DNA from: Delftia tsuruhatensis
GTDB taxonomy: Bacteria; Pseudomonadota; Gammaproteobacteria; Burkholderiales; Burkholderiaceae_C
Assembly (NCBI RefSeq): GCF_903815225.1
Contig: NZ_LR813084.1
Span: 4,860,001-4,924,000, forward strand
DNA: 64,000 bases
Reading direction: 5' to 3'
Shown here: positions 45,069 to 53,351 of the stretch, in pieces
Numbering within the stretch: position 1 is the first letter of the stretch
Layout of the letters: each line of letters opens with the position of its first letter
The notes under the pieces: generated by a model
Database searches by the model: none
Told to the model about the DNA's origin: nothing
The model's input: the letters and a program-made list of their open reading frames with translations, nothing else
Position numbers and translations under genes: made by a program

Positions 45069-46142
45069 ATGTCCGTCAGCGATATCGATCTGATCCACGC
45101 CTGGAAGCAGGTGCTCACGCTGTCCCGGCTGGAGGCCGGCCAGACCGTCACCGTGCTCACGGGCGCCGACACGCACCCGCAGACGCTGCGCTGCGCCATC
45201 GCTGCCTCCAGCGAGATGGGAGCACGCGTCAACCGCCTGGACCTGCCGCCCGTCAACGCCGAAAAATCCCTGAGCCGCGACTCGCTGGCCTACCTGGGCA
45301 CGACGCCGCTGACCGGCAACCCGGCCGCCATCGCCGCGCTCAAGGCCAGCGACCTGGTGCTGGACCTGATGACCCTGCTGTTCTCGCCCGAACAGCACGA
45401 GATACTGCAGACCGGCACCAAGATCCTGCTGGCCGTGGAGCCGCCCGAGGTGCTGTGCCGCCTGGTGCCCACCGAAGGTGACCGCGCGCGCGTGCAGGCC
45501 GCATCCAAGCGCATCGAAGCGGCAAAGCAGATGCACATCACCTCGGCCGCGGGCACCGACCTGCGCTGCCAGCTGGGCGACTTCCCGGCCATCTGCGAGT
45601 ACGGCTTCGTGGACCAGCCCGGCCGCTGGGACCACTGGCCCAGCGGCTTCGTGCTGACCTGGCCCAACGAGGGCCAAAGCAACGGCCGCGTGGTCCTGGA
45701 CCGGGGCGACATCCTGCTGCCCATGAAGGACTACGTGACCGAGCCCATCGAGCTGGTCATCGAAAAAGGCTATGTCACGCGCATCAGCGGCGGCCTGCAG
45801 GCCGACATCCTCAAGGAGTACATGGCCTCCTACGAGGATCCCGAGGCCTATGCGGTCTCCCACATCGGCTGGGGCCTGCAGCCGCGCGCCCACTGGTCCA
45901 TGCTGGCCCACTACAACAAGGAAACCCACATCGGCATGGACGCGCGTGCCTTCGAGGGCAACTTCCTGTGGTCCATGGGCCCCAACAACGAAGCCGGCGG
46001 CAGCCGCACCACGGCCTGCCACATCGACATCCCCATGCGCCACTGCAGCGTGGCGCTGGATGGCACGCCCACCGTCATAGCCGGCGTGGTGCAGGACGAA
46101 CAGGGACTGGCGCGCGCCAAGCGCCGAAAGGACATCGCATGA
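45069..46142 (+). CDS. nicX: 2,5-dihydroxypyridine 5,6-dioxygenase
   Basis: A 357-residue mononuclear-iron extradiol-type dioxygenase that opens the ring of 2,5-dihydroxypyridine to N-formylmaleamate. The iron ligands reported for Pseudomonas NicX, His 265, His 318 and Asp 320, are found at the same numbers here (SHIGWGL and TACHIDIP). The family is unrelated to classical ring-cleavage dioxygenases and resembles leucine-aminopeptidase T-like proteins. AAGGAG precedes the ATG. The stop overlaps the nicF start by four bases. Confidence 0.95.
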   Translation: MSVSDIDLIHAWKQVLTLSRLEAGQTVTVLTGADTHPQTLRCAIAASSEMGARVNRLDLPPVNAEKSLSRDSLAYLGTTPLTGNPAAIAALKASDLVLDLMTLLFSPEQHEILQTGTKILLAVEPPEVLCRLVPTEGDRARVQAASKRIEAAKQMHITSAAGTDLRCQLGDFPAICEYGFVDQPGRWDHWPSGFVLTWPNEGQSNGRVVLDRGDILLPMKDYVTEPIELVIEKGYVTRISGGLQADILKEYMASYEDPEAYAVSHIGWGLQPRAHWSMLAHYNKETHIGMDARAFEGNFLWSMGPNNEAGGSRTTACHIDIPMRHCSVALDGTPTVIAGVVQDEQGLARAKRRKDIA

Positions 46143-46801
46143 CCACCACACAAACCATCCCCACCGAGGGCGTTTCGGGCGACATCTCGGCCTACGCCCG
46201 CCAGGGCTTCGGCACGCCGCTGCCGCTGAAGGCGCCGTTCGGCCTGCTCATCATCGACTTCGTCAACGGCTTCGCCGACCCGGCCGTGTTCGGCGGCGGC
46301 AACATCCCCGAGGCCATCGCCCGGACGCGCCAGCTGCTGGCCCATGCGCGCGAGCGCGGCTGGCCCGTGGCGCACAGCCGCATCGTGTTCTCGGACGACG
46401 ACGCCGACAGCAACATCTTCTGCCTGAAGGTGCCGGGCATGCTGACCCTGAAGGAAGACAGCCCCGCCAGCGCCATCGTCCCCGAGCTGGCCCCCGCTGC
46501 CGGCGAGTACGTGGTGCGCAAGAGCACGCCCTCGGCCTTCTTCGGCACCATGCTGGCGCCCTGGCTGGCCCAGCGCGGCGTGCAGACCCTGCTGGTGGCC
46601 GGCTGCGTGACCAGCGGCTGCGTGCGCGCCAGCGTGGTCGATGCCATGCAGTCGGGTTTCCGCCCCCTGGTGGTGGCCGACTGCTGCGGCGACCGCGCCC
46701 TGGGCCCGCACGAGGCCAACCTGTTCGACATGGCACAGAAGTACGCGGCGGTGATGCCGCTGTCCCAGGCCCTGTCCGACACCGACGCCATCGTGCGCTG
46801 A
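46139..46801 (+). CDS. nicF: Maleamate amidohydrolase
   Basis: A 220-residue cysteine hydrolase of the isochorismatase family that turns maleamate into maleate and ammonia. The catalytic triad is Asp 40 (LLIIDFVNGF), Lys 128 (VVRKSTPSAFF) and Cys 161 (VTSGCVRASV), a constant shift of 11 from the Pseudomonas enzyme. It is coupled to nicX by an ATGA overlap. A GC-rich hairpin follows 25 bases after the stop. Confidence 0.94.
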   Translation: MTTTQTIPTEGVSGDISAYARQGFGTPLPLKAPFGLLIIDFVNGFADPAVFGGGNIPEAIARTRQLLAHARERGWPVAHSRIVFSDDDADSNIFCLKVPGMLTLKEDSPASAIVPELAPAAGEYVVRKSTPSAFFGTMLAPWLAQRGVQTLLVAGCVTSGCVRASVVDAMQSGFRPLVVADCCGDRALGPHEANLFDMAQKYAAVMPLSQALSDTDAIVR

Positions 46802-46825
46802 TCCCATCGCGGCAACGCGCCCATA

Positions 46826-46851
46826 GGGGCCGGCAGCCTGCGGCCGGCCCC
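46826..46851 (+). terminator. GC-rich hairpin between nicF and the Mo subunit gene
   Basis: GGGGCCGGC (46826-46834) and GCCGGCCCC (46843-46851) form a perfect 9-pair stem with an eight-base loop. There is no T-run. It may attenuate read-through or stabilise the nicEDXF transcript rather than terminate fully. Confidence 0.5.
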
Positions 46852-46890
46852 GCACGCATGCATGATCGACATGCCCGCGAAGAACACCCC

Positions 46891-49221
46891 ATGACCCTGC
46901 CCCAGCCCCAAGCCCTGCACACGCAGCTGCTCGCCCGCCCCGCCACCTTGCTCGTGGTGCGCCAGCCGGTGGCGCCGCCGCGCCCCGCGCCCGGCCAGCC
47001 CGGCACGGCCACCGACTATGTGCAGTCCACGCCCGAGATCTTCGTGGCCGTGCTGGCCGACGACAGCGCCCCGCAGGGCTGGCGCGCCCTGGCCTTCAAC
47101 GGCCACGTGGACCTGGGCACGGGCATACGCACGGCCCTGGCCCAGATCGTGGCCGAAGAGCTGGAAGTGCCGCTGGACCGGCTGGAGATGGTGCTCGGCC
47201 ACACGGCCGCCGCGCCCAACCAGGGGCCGACCATTGCCAGCGCCAGCATCCAGATTTCGGCCGTGCCGCTGCGCCGCGCGGCCGCCCAGGCGCGCGAGCA
47301 GTTGCTGGCGCTGGCCGCCGCGCAATGGGGCGTGGCCGCCGAGCGCCTGCAGGCGCGCGATGGGCGCATACGCCTGGCCGATGGCAGCGATGCACGCGAA
47401 CTCCACTACGGGCAATTGCTGCAAGACCGGCAACTGCAGCTGACGCTGGCACCGCCGGAACAAGAGGTGAAACTCAAGCCTGCCGGCGATTACCGGATCG
47501 TGGGCCGGGGCGCGGCGCGCGTGGACATCCCCGCCAAGGCCACGGGCGAGCTGAGCTTCGTGCACGATGTGCGCGTGCCCGGCATGCGCCATGGCCGCGT
47601 CATCCGCCCTCCGCACCCGGGCCGCGACGGCGGCGACTTCATCGGCCACTGCCTGATCGCCGTGGACCGCGACTCCGTCGCCCGCCTGCCCGGCAACGTG
47701 CAGGTGGTCACCGAAGGCGATTTCGTGGGTGTGGTGGCCGACCGCGAGGAGCAGGCCATCGCCGCCATGCGCGCGCTGCGCGTGCAGTGGCGCGCCGTGC
47801 CGCCCGCGCCGGATCTGTCGGATCTGGCCAGCACCCTCCGCACCAACCCCGCCCAGCGCCGCGCCCTGGTCGACGAAGGCGACGTGGACGGCGCCTTTGC
47901 GGTGGCGGCCACCGAACTGCGCCGCAGCTACGTCTGGCCCTACCAGATGCACGCCTCCATCGGCCCCTCCTGCGCCGTGGCCGACTTCCAGGGCGGGCGC
48001 CTGAAGCTGTGGGCCGGCACGCAAAACCCCCACATGCTGCGCACCGACCTGGATCGGCTGCTGCAACTGGGCGAAGGCTGCATCGAGATCGTGCGCCTGG
48101 AAGCCGCCGGCTGCTACGGCCGCAACTGCGCCGACGATGTCTGCGCCGACGCGGCCCTGCTGTCCATGGCCGTGGGCGCGCCGGTGCGCGTGCAGCTCAC
48201 GCGCGAGCAGGAACACCAGTGGGAGCCCAAGGGCACGGGCCAGCTCATGGACGTGAGCGCGGCCATCGACGACAAGGGCGATCTGCTGGCCTACGACTTC
48301 GCCGTGCGCTACCCCTCCAACGACGCGCCGCTGCTGGCCCTGCTGCTCACGGGCCGCATCCCGGGCCAGCCGCGCACCCTGGAGATGGGCGACCGCACGG
48401 CCGTGCCGCCTTACCGCTATGCCAGCCAGCGCATCGCCTGCCACGACATGGCGCCCATCGTGCGCTCATCCTGGCTGCGCGGCGTCTCGGCCCTGCCCAA
48501 CTCCTTTGCCCACGACTGCATGATCGACGAGCTGGCCCACGCGGCCGGCGCCGACCCCGTGGACTACCGCGTACGCCACCTCGAAGACCGGCGCGCCATC
48601 GAACTGATCGAGGCCACCGCCCTGCATGCGGGCTGGCAGCCCGGCCAGCGCGGCAGCCGGGGCCAGCCCGGCGCCGATGGCCTGCTGCGCGGGCGCGGCG
48701 TGGCCTATGCGCGCTACATCCACAGCCGCTTTCCCGGCTTTGGCGCGGCCTGGGCCGCCTGGGTGATCGACATCGAGGTCGATCCGCTCAGCGGCCGCAT
48801 CGCCGTGCGGCGCCTGGTCGTGGGCCAGGACACGGGCATGATGGTCAACCCCGACGGCGTGCGCCACCAGATCCACGGCAACGTCATCCAGACCCTGAGC
48901 CGCAGCCTGCTGGAGCGCGTGGCCTTCAACGCCCAGGGTGTGGCCAGCCGCGAATGGGGCAGCTACCCCATCATCGGCTTTCGCGACCTCCCCCCCATCG
49001 AGGTGGTGCTGATGCCGCGCCAGGACGAGGCGCCCATGGGCGCCGGCGAATCGGCCTCGGTGCCGGGCCCCGCCGCGCTGGCCAATGCCCTGTTCGATGC
49101 CACGGGGCGGCGCTTCTACGCCGCGCCGTTCACGCCCGACGTGGTGCGCGCCGCGCTGAATGCCGCGCCGAACGCCTCGCCAGAGACTGCACAGGCAGGG
49201 CGGCGGGTACAGCCCGCCTAG
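46891..49221 (+). CDS. Nicotinate hydroxylase molybdopterin-binding subunit (NicB-type, without cytochrome)
   Basis: A 776-residue xanthine-oxidase-family Mo subunit. GHVDLGTGIRTALAQIVAEEL (about 71-91) is the MPT-binding segment at the N-terminus, as in IorB/NicB-type proteins. Hammerhead and core domains follow (AKATGELSFVHDVRVPGM, HASIGPSCAVADF, AGCYGRNCADDVCADAALLS). The catalytic Glu is Glu 720 in PMGAGESASVPG. There is no heme motif, unlike the single-chain NicB of Pseudomonas. It probably pairs with NicA and the triheme subunit at 38288. The start could also be 46858. The stop overlaps the convergent LysR gene by four bases. Confidence 0.88.
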   Translation: MTLPQPQALHTQLLARPATLLVVRQPVAPPRPAPGQPGTATDYVQSTPEIFVAVLADDSAPQGWRALAFNGHVDLGTGIRTALAQIVAEELEVPLDRLEMVLGHTAAAPNQGPTIASASIQISAVPLRRAAAQAREQLLALAAAQWGVAAERLQARDGRIRLADGSDARELHYGQLLQDRQLQLTLAPPEQEVKLKPAGDYRIVGRGAARVDIPAKATGELSFVHDVRVPGMRHGRVIRPPHPGRDGGDFIGHCLIAVDRDSVARLPGNVQVVTEGDFVGVVADREEQAIAAMRALRVQWRAVPPAPDLSDLASTLRTNPAQRRALVDEGDVDGAFAVAATELRRSYVWPYQMHASIGPSCAVADFQGGRLKLWAGTQNPHMLRTDLDRLLQLGEGCIEIVRLEAAGCYGRNCADDVCADAALLSMAVGAPVRVQLTREQEHQWEPKGTGQLMDVSAAIDDKGDLLAYDFAVRYPSNDAPLLALLLTGRIPGQPRTLEMGDRTAVPPYRYASQRIACHDMAPIVRSSWLRGVSALPNSFAHDCMIDELAHAAGADPVDYRVRHLEDRRAIELIEATALHAGWQPGQRGSRGQPGADGLLRGRGVAYARYIHSRFPGFGAAWAAWVIDIEVDPLSGRIAVRRLVVGQDTGMMVNPDGVRHQIHGNVIQTLSRSLLERVAFNAQGVASREWGSYPIIGFRDLPPIEVVLMPRQDEAPMGAGESASVPGPAALANALFDATGRRFYAAPFTPDVVRAALNAAPNASPETAQAGRRVQPA

Positions 49222-50177
49222 TCTTTCAGCGCCCCCGCATGCCGCAGGCACTGCGCACGCCATTCGGCGGCGTCCTGCAGTTGCAGCGCCGCCTGCAGCG
49301 CGCGCGTGGGCGCCACGCCCTGCTGGGCCATGAAGCCGATGGGGGTGACCAATTCGGGCGAGCGCAGTGGCCGCGCCACCAGGCCCGGCATGTGGCGCAC
49401 CGTGGCCACCATGGCGCCGGGCAGCACGGTGGTCATGCCATCCGCTCCTTGCGCCACGGCCATTACCAGGGTCAGCACGGAGTTGGTTTCCATGGCGGGC
49501 TGTACGGCCATGCCCACGGCGGCGAAGGCCTCGTCGATCACCGTGCGGTTGTGCATGTCGGGGGTGAGCAGGCACAGCGGCATGCCGGCCACGTCGCGCC
49601 AGGCGATGTCGGCACCGAAGGCAAAGGGCCGGCCCTCGCCCTGCCCATCGCGGCACTCGCGGCACAGCAGGTAATAGTGCTCCTGGTACTGGGGCCAGGA
49701 CTGCAGGCGCGGGCCGCGCGGCGGCATGCGCGCGCTGTAGCCCAGGGCCAGGTCCAGCGACAGGTCTTCCAGGCCGCTCTCGATCTCGGCCGAGCTCAGG
49801 CACAGCACCACTGGCGTGATGCCCGGATGGCGCTCGCGCAGCAGGGCCGCGAAGCGGGTGAGCATGGGCATGGCCGTGGGCACGGCCGCCATGCGCAACT
49901 GCCCGCGCAGCGCGCCGGCGCCCGCGCTCAGTTCCTGGCGCAGGCCTTCCTCGGCGCGCAGCATGGCCAGGGCCGTGGCCAGCACCTGCTCCCCCTCGGG
50001 CGTGAAGCCCGCGAACGAGCGTCCCCGGCGCACAATGACCGTGCCGAACTCCTCCTCCAGTGCACGCAGCGCATTGGACAAGGCCGGCTGGGTGATGTGG
50101 CAGGCCAGCGCCGCGCGACCGAAGTGGCGGTGCTCGTTGAGCGCCGCCAGATAGCGCATCGAGGTCAGCAGGTTCAT
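49218..50177 (-). CDS. LysR family transcriptional regulator
   Basis: A 319-residue LysR regulator. HTH: MNLLTSMRYLAALNEHRHFGRAALACHITQPALS in part; the effector domain starts at LRMAAVPTAMPMLTRFA. It is convergent with the nicotinate Mo subunit gene and followed by the mrp gene on its own strand 21 bases upstream-side, so it is oriented away from nic. It may regulate nic genes in trans, or a molybdoenzyme, but the sequence gives no ligand. Confidence 0.85.
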   Translation of the reverse strand: MNLLTSMRYLAALNEHRHFGRAALACHITQPALSNALRALEEEFGTVIVRRGRSFAGFTPEGEQVLATALAMLRAEEGLRQELSAGAGALRGQLRMAAVPTAMPMLTRFAALLRERHPGITPVVLCLSSAEIESGLEDLSLDLALGYSARMPPRGPRLQSWPQYQEHYYLLCRECRDGQGEGRPFAFGADIAWRDVAGMPLCLLTPDMHNRTVIDEAFAAVGMAVQPAMETNSVLTLVMAVAQGADGMTTVLPGAMVATVRHMPGLVARPLRSPELVTPIGFMAQQGVAPTRALQAALQLQDAAEWRAQCLRHAGALKD

Positions 50178-50198
50178 GCCGGCAGCGCCTGTGCGAGG

Positions 50199-51290
50199 TC
50201 AGGTGCCTTGGCTGACGGTGATGGTGGGGAACTTGCTCGTGAAATCCCGCGCCTTGAGCGCCACCTTCACGGCCAGGTCGCGCGCCACCTTCTTGTAGAT
50301 CTGCGCGGCCTCGCTGTCGGGCTCGGCCACCACGGTGGGCGTGCCGCTGTCGGCCTGCAGGCGGATCTGCAGCGACAGGGGCAGGGCGCCCAGGTAGGCT
50401 ATGCCGTACTCGGCCGCCATCTGCTTGCCGCCCTCGGCTCCGAAGATGTGCTCCACATGGCCGCAGTTGCTGCAGACATGGGCCGCCATGTTCTCGACCA
50501 GGCCGAGGATGGGAACGCCCACCTTCTCGAACATCTTCACGCCCTTCTTGGCGTCGATCAGGGCAATGTCCTGGGGCGTGGTGACCACCACGGCGCCCGT
50601 CATGGGCACGCGCTGGGCCAGCGTCAGCTGGATGTCGCCCGTGCCGGGCGGCATGTCCACCAGCAGGTAGTCCAGGTCCTTCCAGTTGGTCTGGCGCAGC
50701 ATCTGCTCCAGCGCCTGGGTGGCCATGGGGCCACGCCAGATCATGGCCTGGTCGTTGTTGACCAGCAGGCCGATGGACATCACCTGCACGCTATGGCCGA
50801 TCAACGGCTCCATGGTCTTGCCGTCGGGGCTGTCGGGCCGACCCGAGACGCCCATCATCATGGGCTGGCTGGGGCCGTAGATGTCGGCGTCCAGGATGCC
50901 CACGCGCGCGCCCTCGGCGGCCAGCGCCAGCGCCAGGTTGGCCGTGGTCGTGCTCTTGCCCACGCCGCCCTTGCCGGACGAGATGGCGATGATGTTCTTG
51001 ACGCCCGGCAGCAACTGCACGCCGCGCTGCACCGCATGCGCGGCCACCTTGGACGTGATGTTGACCGAGACATTGCCCACGCCCTCGACGGTCTTGGCCG
51101 CCGCGACGAACTGGCCGCGCAGCGCCGGCACCAGGCTTTGCGCCGGATAGCCCATCTCCACGTCGAAGGCCACGTCGGCCCCCGTGACCTGCAGGTTGCG
51201 CAGGGCGCGGGTGCTCACATAGTCCTTGCCGGTGTGGGGGTCGAGCACGCTGGAGAGCGCGGCCAAGAGCGCTTGTTCTGTGACTGCCAT
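50199..51290 (-). CDS. apbC: Mrp/ApbC family iron-sulfur cluster carrier ATPase
   Basis: A 363-residue P-loop ATPase that carries 4Fe-4S clusters to apoproteins. An N-terminal DUF59/MIP18 domain (about 1-85, LLAALSSVLDPHTGKDYVSTRALRN) precedes the deviant Walker A (SSGKGGVGKSTT at about 104) and the MPPGTGD Walker B region. The cluster-binding CSNCGH (C-x-x-C) lies at about 268. The start at 51290 is the ATG matching the family. Divergent from the membrane protein gene at 51411. Useful here for the many Fe-S enzymes, though it is a general housekeeping gene. Confidence 0.95.
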   Translation of the reverse strand: MAVTEQALLAALSSVLDPHTGKDYVSTRALRNLQVTGADVAFDVEMGYPAQSLVPALRGQFVAAAKTVEGVGNVSVNITSKVAAHAVQRGVQLLPGVKNIIAISSGKGGVGKSTTTANLALALAAEGARVGILDADIYGPSQPMMMGVSGRPDSPDGKTMEPLIGHSVQVMSIGLLVNNDQAMIWRGPMATQALEQMLRQTNWKDLDYLLVDMPPGTGDIQLTLAQRVPMTGAVVVTTPQDIALIDAKKGVKMFEKVGVPILGLVENMAAHVCSNCGHVEHIFGAEGGKQMAAEYGIAYLGALPLSLQIRLQADSGTPTVVAEPDSEAAQIYKKVARDLAVKVALKARDFTSKFPTITVSQGT

Positions 51291-51410
51291 GGTGTGTATA
51301 ACTCCTAGAGCCGGGTAGTCTATCGAAGCCCCCATCCCCTCGCACACGCGAGACAATGCGGCCCTTGCTGCCTTTGGCTCCCCAGTTCCCTCTCCCCAGA
51401 AAGATCCCCC

Positions 51411-51983
51411 GTGAAATTCCAGATGGCCCAAAACTCCCTGTTCGCTATCTTGCTGCGCTCGCGCTGGTGGATCAGCTTTGCACTGGCCGCCCTGGTCACC
51501 CTGGTGTCCACGGCGCTGCTGCCCAAGGACATTGCGCCGTTTGCCGCCGTCACCGCCCTGCCCTTCTTCGCCATCGGCTGCATCGCCGCCTGGCGCCAGC
51601 TGCGCGCGCCCAGTCCGGCCAAGGTCGAGCAGGCGCTGGAGATCGCTGCGCAGCAAGGCTGGCGGGACTTCTCGGACCGGCTGGAGCGCGCCTGGCAGGC
51701 CGAAGGCCATACCGTGACCCGCCTGACGGACAAGGACGGCGCCGATTTCGTGCTCGAGCGCGAGGGCCGCACCACCGTGGCCTGCGCCAGGCGCTGGAAG
51801 GCCGGCGTGCACGGCATGGAGCCGCTGCGGGCGCTGCTTGCCGCGGGCCAGGCGCGCGACGCGGCCACGGTCTGCTACCTGTCGCTGCAACCGCCGGCCG
51901 AGAACGCAGCCGCCTGGGCCAGGCAGCAGGGCATCGCCCTGATTTCCGGCACGGATCTGGGAACGCTGCTGGCCAAGGCCTGA
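51411..51983 (+). CDS. Membrane protein with C-terminal Mrr-like (restriction-endonuclease-fold) domain
   Basis: A 190-residue protein. Two membrane helices near the N-terminus (about 20-37 and 43-60) are followed by a soluble domain whose pattern resembles the Mrr-type nuclease fold: HTVTRLTDKDGADFVLEREGRTTVACARRWK corresponds to the D-(x)n-E/Q-x-K core, with Cys-Ala-Arg in place of a Gln-x-Lys. The core Gln-x-Lys is therefore degenerate and cleavage activity is doubtful. The start is GTG at 51411 or ATG at 51423. Family annotation is tentative; function unknown. Confidence 0.6.
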   Translation: MKFQMAQNSLFAILLRSRWWISFALAALVTLVSTALLPKDIAPFAAVTALPFFAIGCIAAWRQLRAPSPAKVEQALEIAAQQGWRDFSDRLERAWQAEGHTVTRLTDKDGADFVLEREGRTTVACARRWKAGVHGMEPLRALLAAGQARDAATVCYLSLQPPAENAAAWARQQGIALISGTDLGTLLAKA

Positions 51984-52040
51984 TTCCCTCGGGGTCATCC
52001 CCCGACCCCTGGGACTGCGGCAGGCGGCACACTGCAGGAC

Positions 52041-53279
52041 ATGCCCGACGCCGCGCCCTCCAACGACCACAGCCTGCCCCCGCCCAGCACCGGCCTGCTG
52101 CTCAGCGGCGGCGGCGCCCGCGCCGCCTACCAGGCCGGCGTGCTCGAAGCCATCGCCGAGATCCGCCGCGCCTGCGGCCAGCAGCATGGCCCCAACCCCT
52201 TTCCCATCCTGGTCGGCACCTCGGCCGGTGCCATCAACGCGGCGGCCCTGGCCTGTGGCAGCGACCATTTCGACCGCGCCGTGCGCCGCATGGCTCGCAT
52301 CTGGCGCAACCTGCGCCCCGAAGACGTCTACCTGTCCGACTCGCTGAGCGTGCTGCGCAGCGGTGCGCGCTGGCTGACCCTGCTGTCCCTGGGCTGGGCG
52401 CTGGCCCGCTGGGGCCGCATGCGCCCGCGTTCGCTGCTGGACAACCGGCCCCTGGGGCAACTGCTGTCGCGCGGCCTGGTGCCGCTGGAGCGCCTGCCCG
52501 ACCTGATCGCCGGCGGCCACCTGCGCGCGCTGGCCGTCTCGGCCTCCAGCTACACCACCAGCGAACATGTGACCTTCTGCCAGACCCACGAGGAACTCAA
52601 GCCCTGGGTGCGCAACCAGCGCAAGGCCGCCCCCGCGCAGATCACGCGCGAGCACCTGCTGGCCTCCTCGGCGATTCCGTTCATCTTTCCGGCCACGGAG
52701 CTGCCGCTGGACGGCGCCACCGAATATTTCGGCGACGGCTCCATGCGCCAGACCGCGCCGCTGGCACCCGCCATCCACCTGGGCGCCGAGCGCATCCTCG
52801 TCGTGGGCGCGGGCCGCCGCAACGAGCCTCCCGCCACACCGCCGCCCGAAGGCGCCAGCTACCCCTCGCTGGCCCATATCGCGGGCCACACGCTGTCCAG
52901 CATCTTCCTGGACGCCCTGGCCCTGGACGTGGAGCGCGCCGAGCGCATCAACCAGACCCTGGCCCTGATCCCGCCCGCCGACCGCGAGCGCAGCCGCCTG
53001 CGCCCGCTGCAGCTGCTGGTGATCTCGCCGTCCGAGCGCATCGACGCCATCGCCGCGCGCCATGTCGGCCGCCTGCCACTGCCCATGCGCACCCTGCTGG
53101 GCGCCCTGGGCGTGCGCCAGGACGCCAGCGACCCGCGCGGCGCGGCCCTGGCCAGCTACCTGCTGTTCGAGCGCAGTTTCACGCGCGAGCTGATGGCCCT
53201 GGGCCGGCGCGACGCGCTGGCGCGGCGCAGCGACATCGAGCAGTTCCTGGGCTGGCAGCGGGCACCGTCCGGGCACTGA
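52041..53279 (+). CDS. Patatin-like phospholipase
   Basis: A 412-residue patatin-fold lipase/acylhydrolase. The glycine-rich oxyanion loop [14 protein letters not shown] (about 20-33), the nucleophile Ser 61 in VGTSAGAIN and the catalytic Asp 232 in [12 protein letters not shown] form the complete Ser-Asp dyad. No signal peptide is seen, so it may act on phospholipids from the cytoplasmic side. The C-terminal 150 residues resemble the extension of RssA/YjjU-like proteins. It is a single gene, followed by a hairpin. Confidence 0.88.
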   Translation: MPDAAPSNDHSLPPPSTGLLLSGGGARAAYQAGVLEAIAEIRRACGQQHGPNPFPILVGTSAGAINAAALACGSDHFDRAVRRMARIWRNLRPEDVYLSDSLSVLRSGARWLTLLSLGWALARWGRMRPRSLLDNRPLGQLLSRGLVPLERLPDLIAGGHLRALAVSASSYTTSEHVTFCQTHEELKPWVRNQRKAAPAQITREHLLASSAIPFIFPATELPLDGATEYFGDGSMRQTAPLAPAIHLGAERILVVGAGRRNEPPATPPPEGASYPSLAHIAGHTLSSIFLDALALDVERAERINQTLALIPPADRERSRLRPLQLLVISPSERIDAIAARHVGRLPLPMRTLLGALGVRQDASDPRGAALASYLLFERSFTRELMALGRRDALARRSDIEQFLGWQRAPSGH

Positions 53280-53282
53280 CAA

Positions 53283-53316
53283 AAGGCCGGCAACGCGCGC
53301 CGCGCGCCCGGGCCTT
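53283..53316 (+). terminator. Hairpin after the patatin gene
   Basis: AAGGCC (53283-53288) and GGCCTT (53311-53316) enclose a GC-rich, partly self-complementary interior. It begins four bases after the stop. TAGAAT immediately after (53317-53322) is a good -10 box for metG, so terminator and next promoter abut. Confidence 0.45.
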
Positions 53317-53351
53317 CTAGAATGGCGGGTTCCCCGAGAAAGCAGTTACCC

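Noticed and set aside
46192..48444. 750-codon open frame antisense to nicF and the Mo subunit gene
   Set aside because: Catalytic motifs on the plus strand are intact; the antisense product is a composition artefact.
49218..50177. Naming the LysR gene as the nicotinate regulator
   Set aside because: It converges on the Mo subunit gene, but convergence alone is weak evidence and a NicR-like MarR gene is the better candidate.
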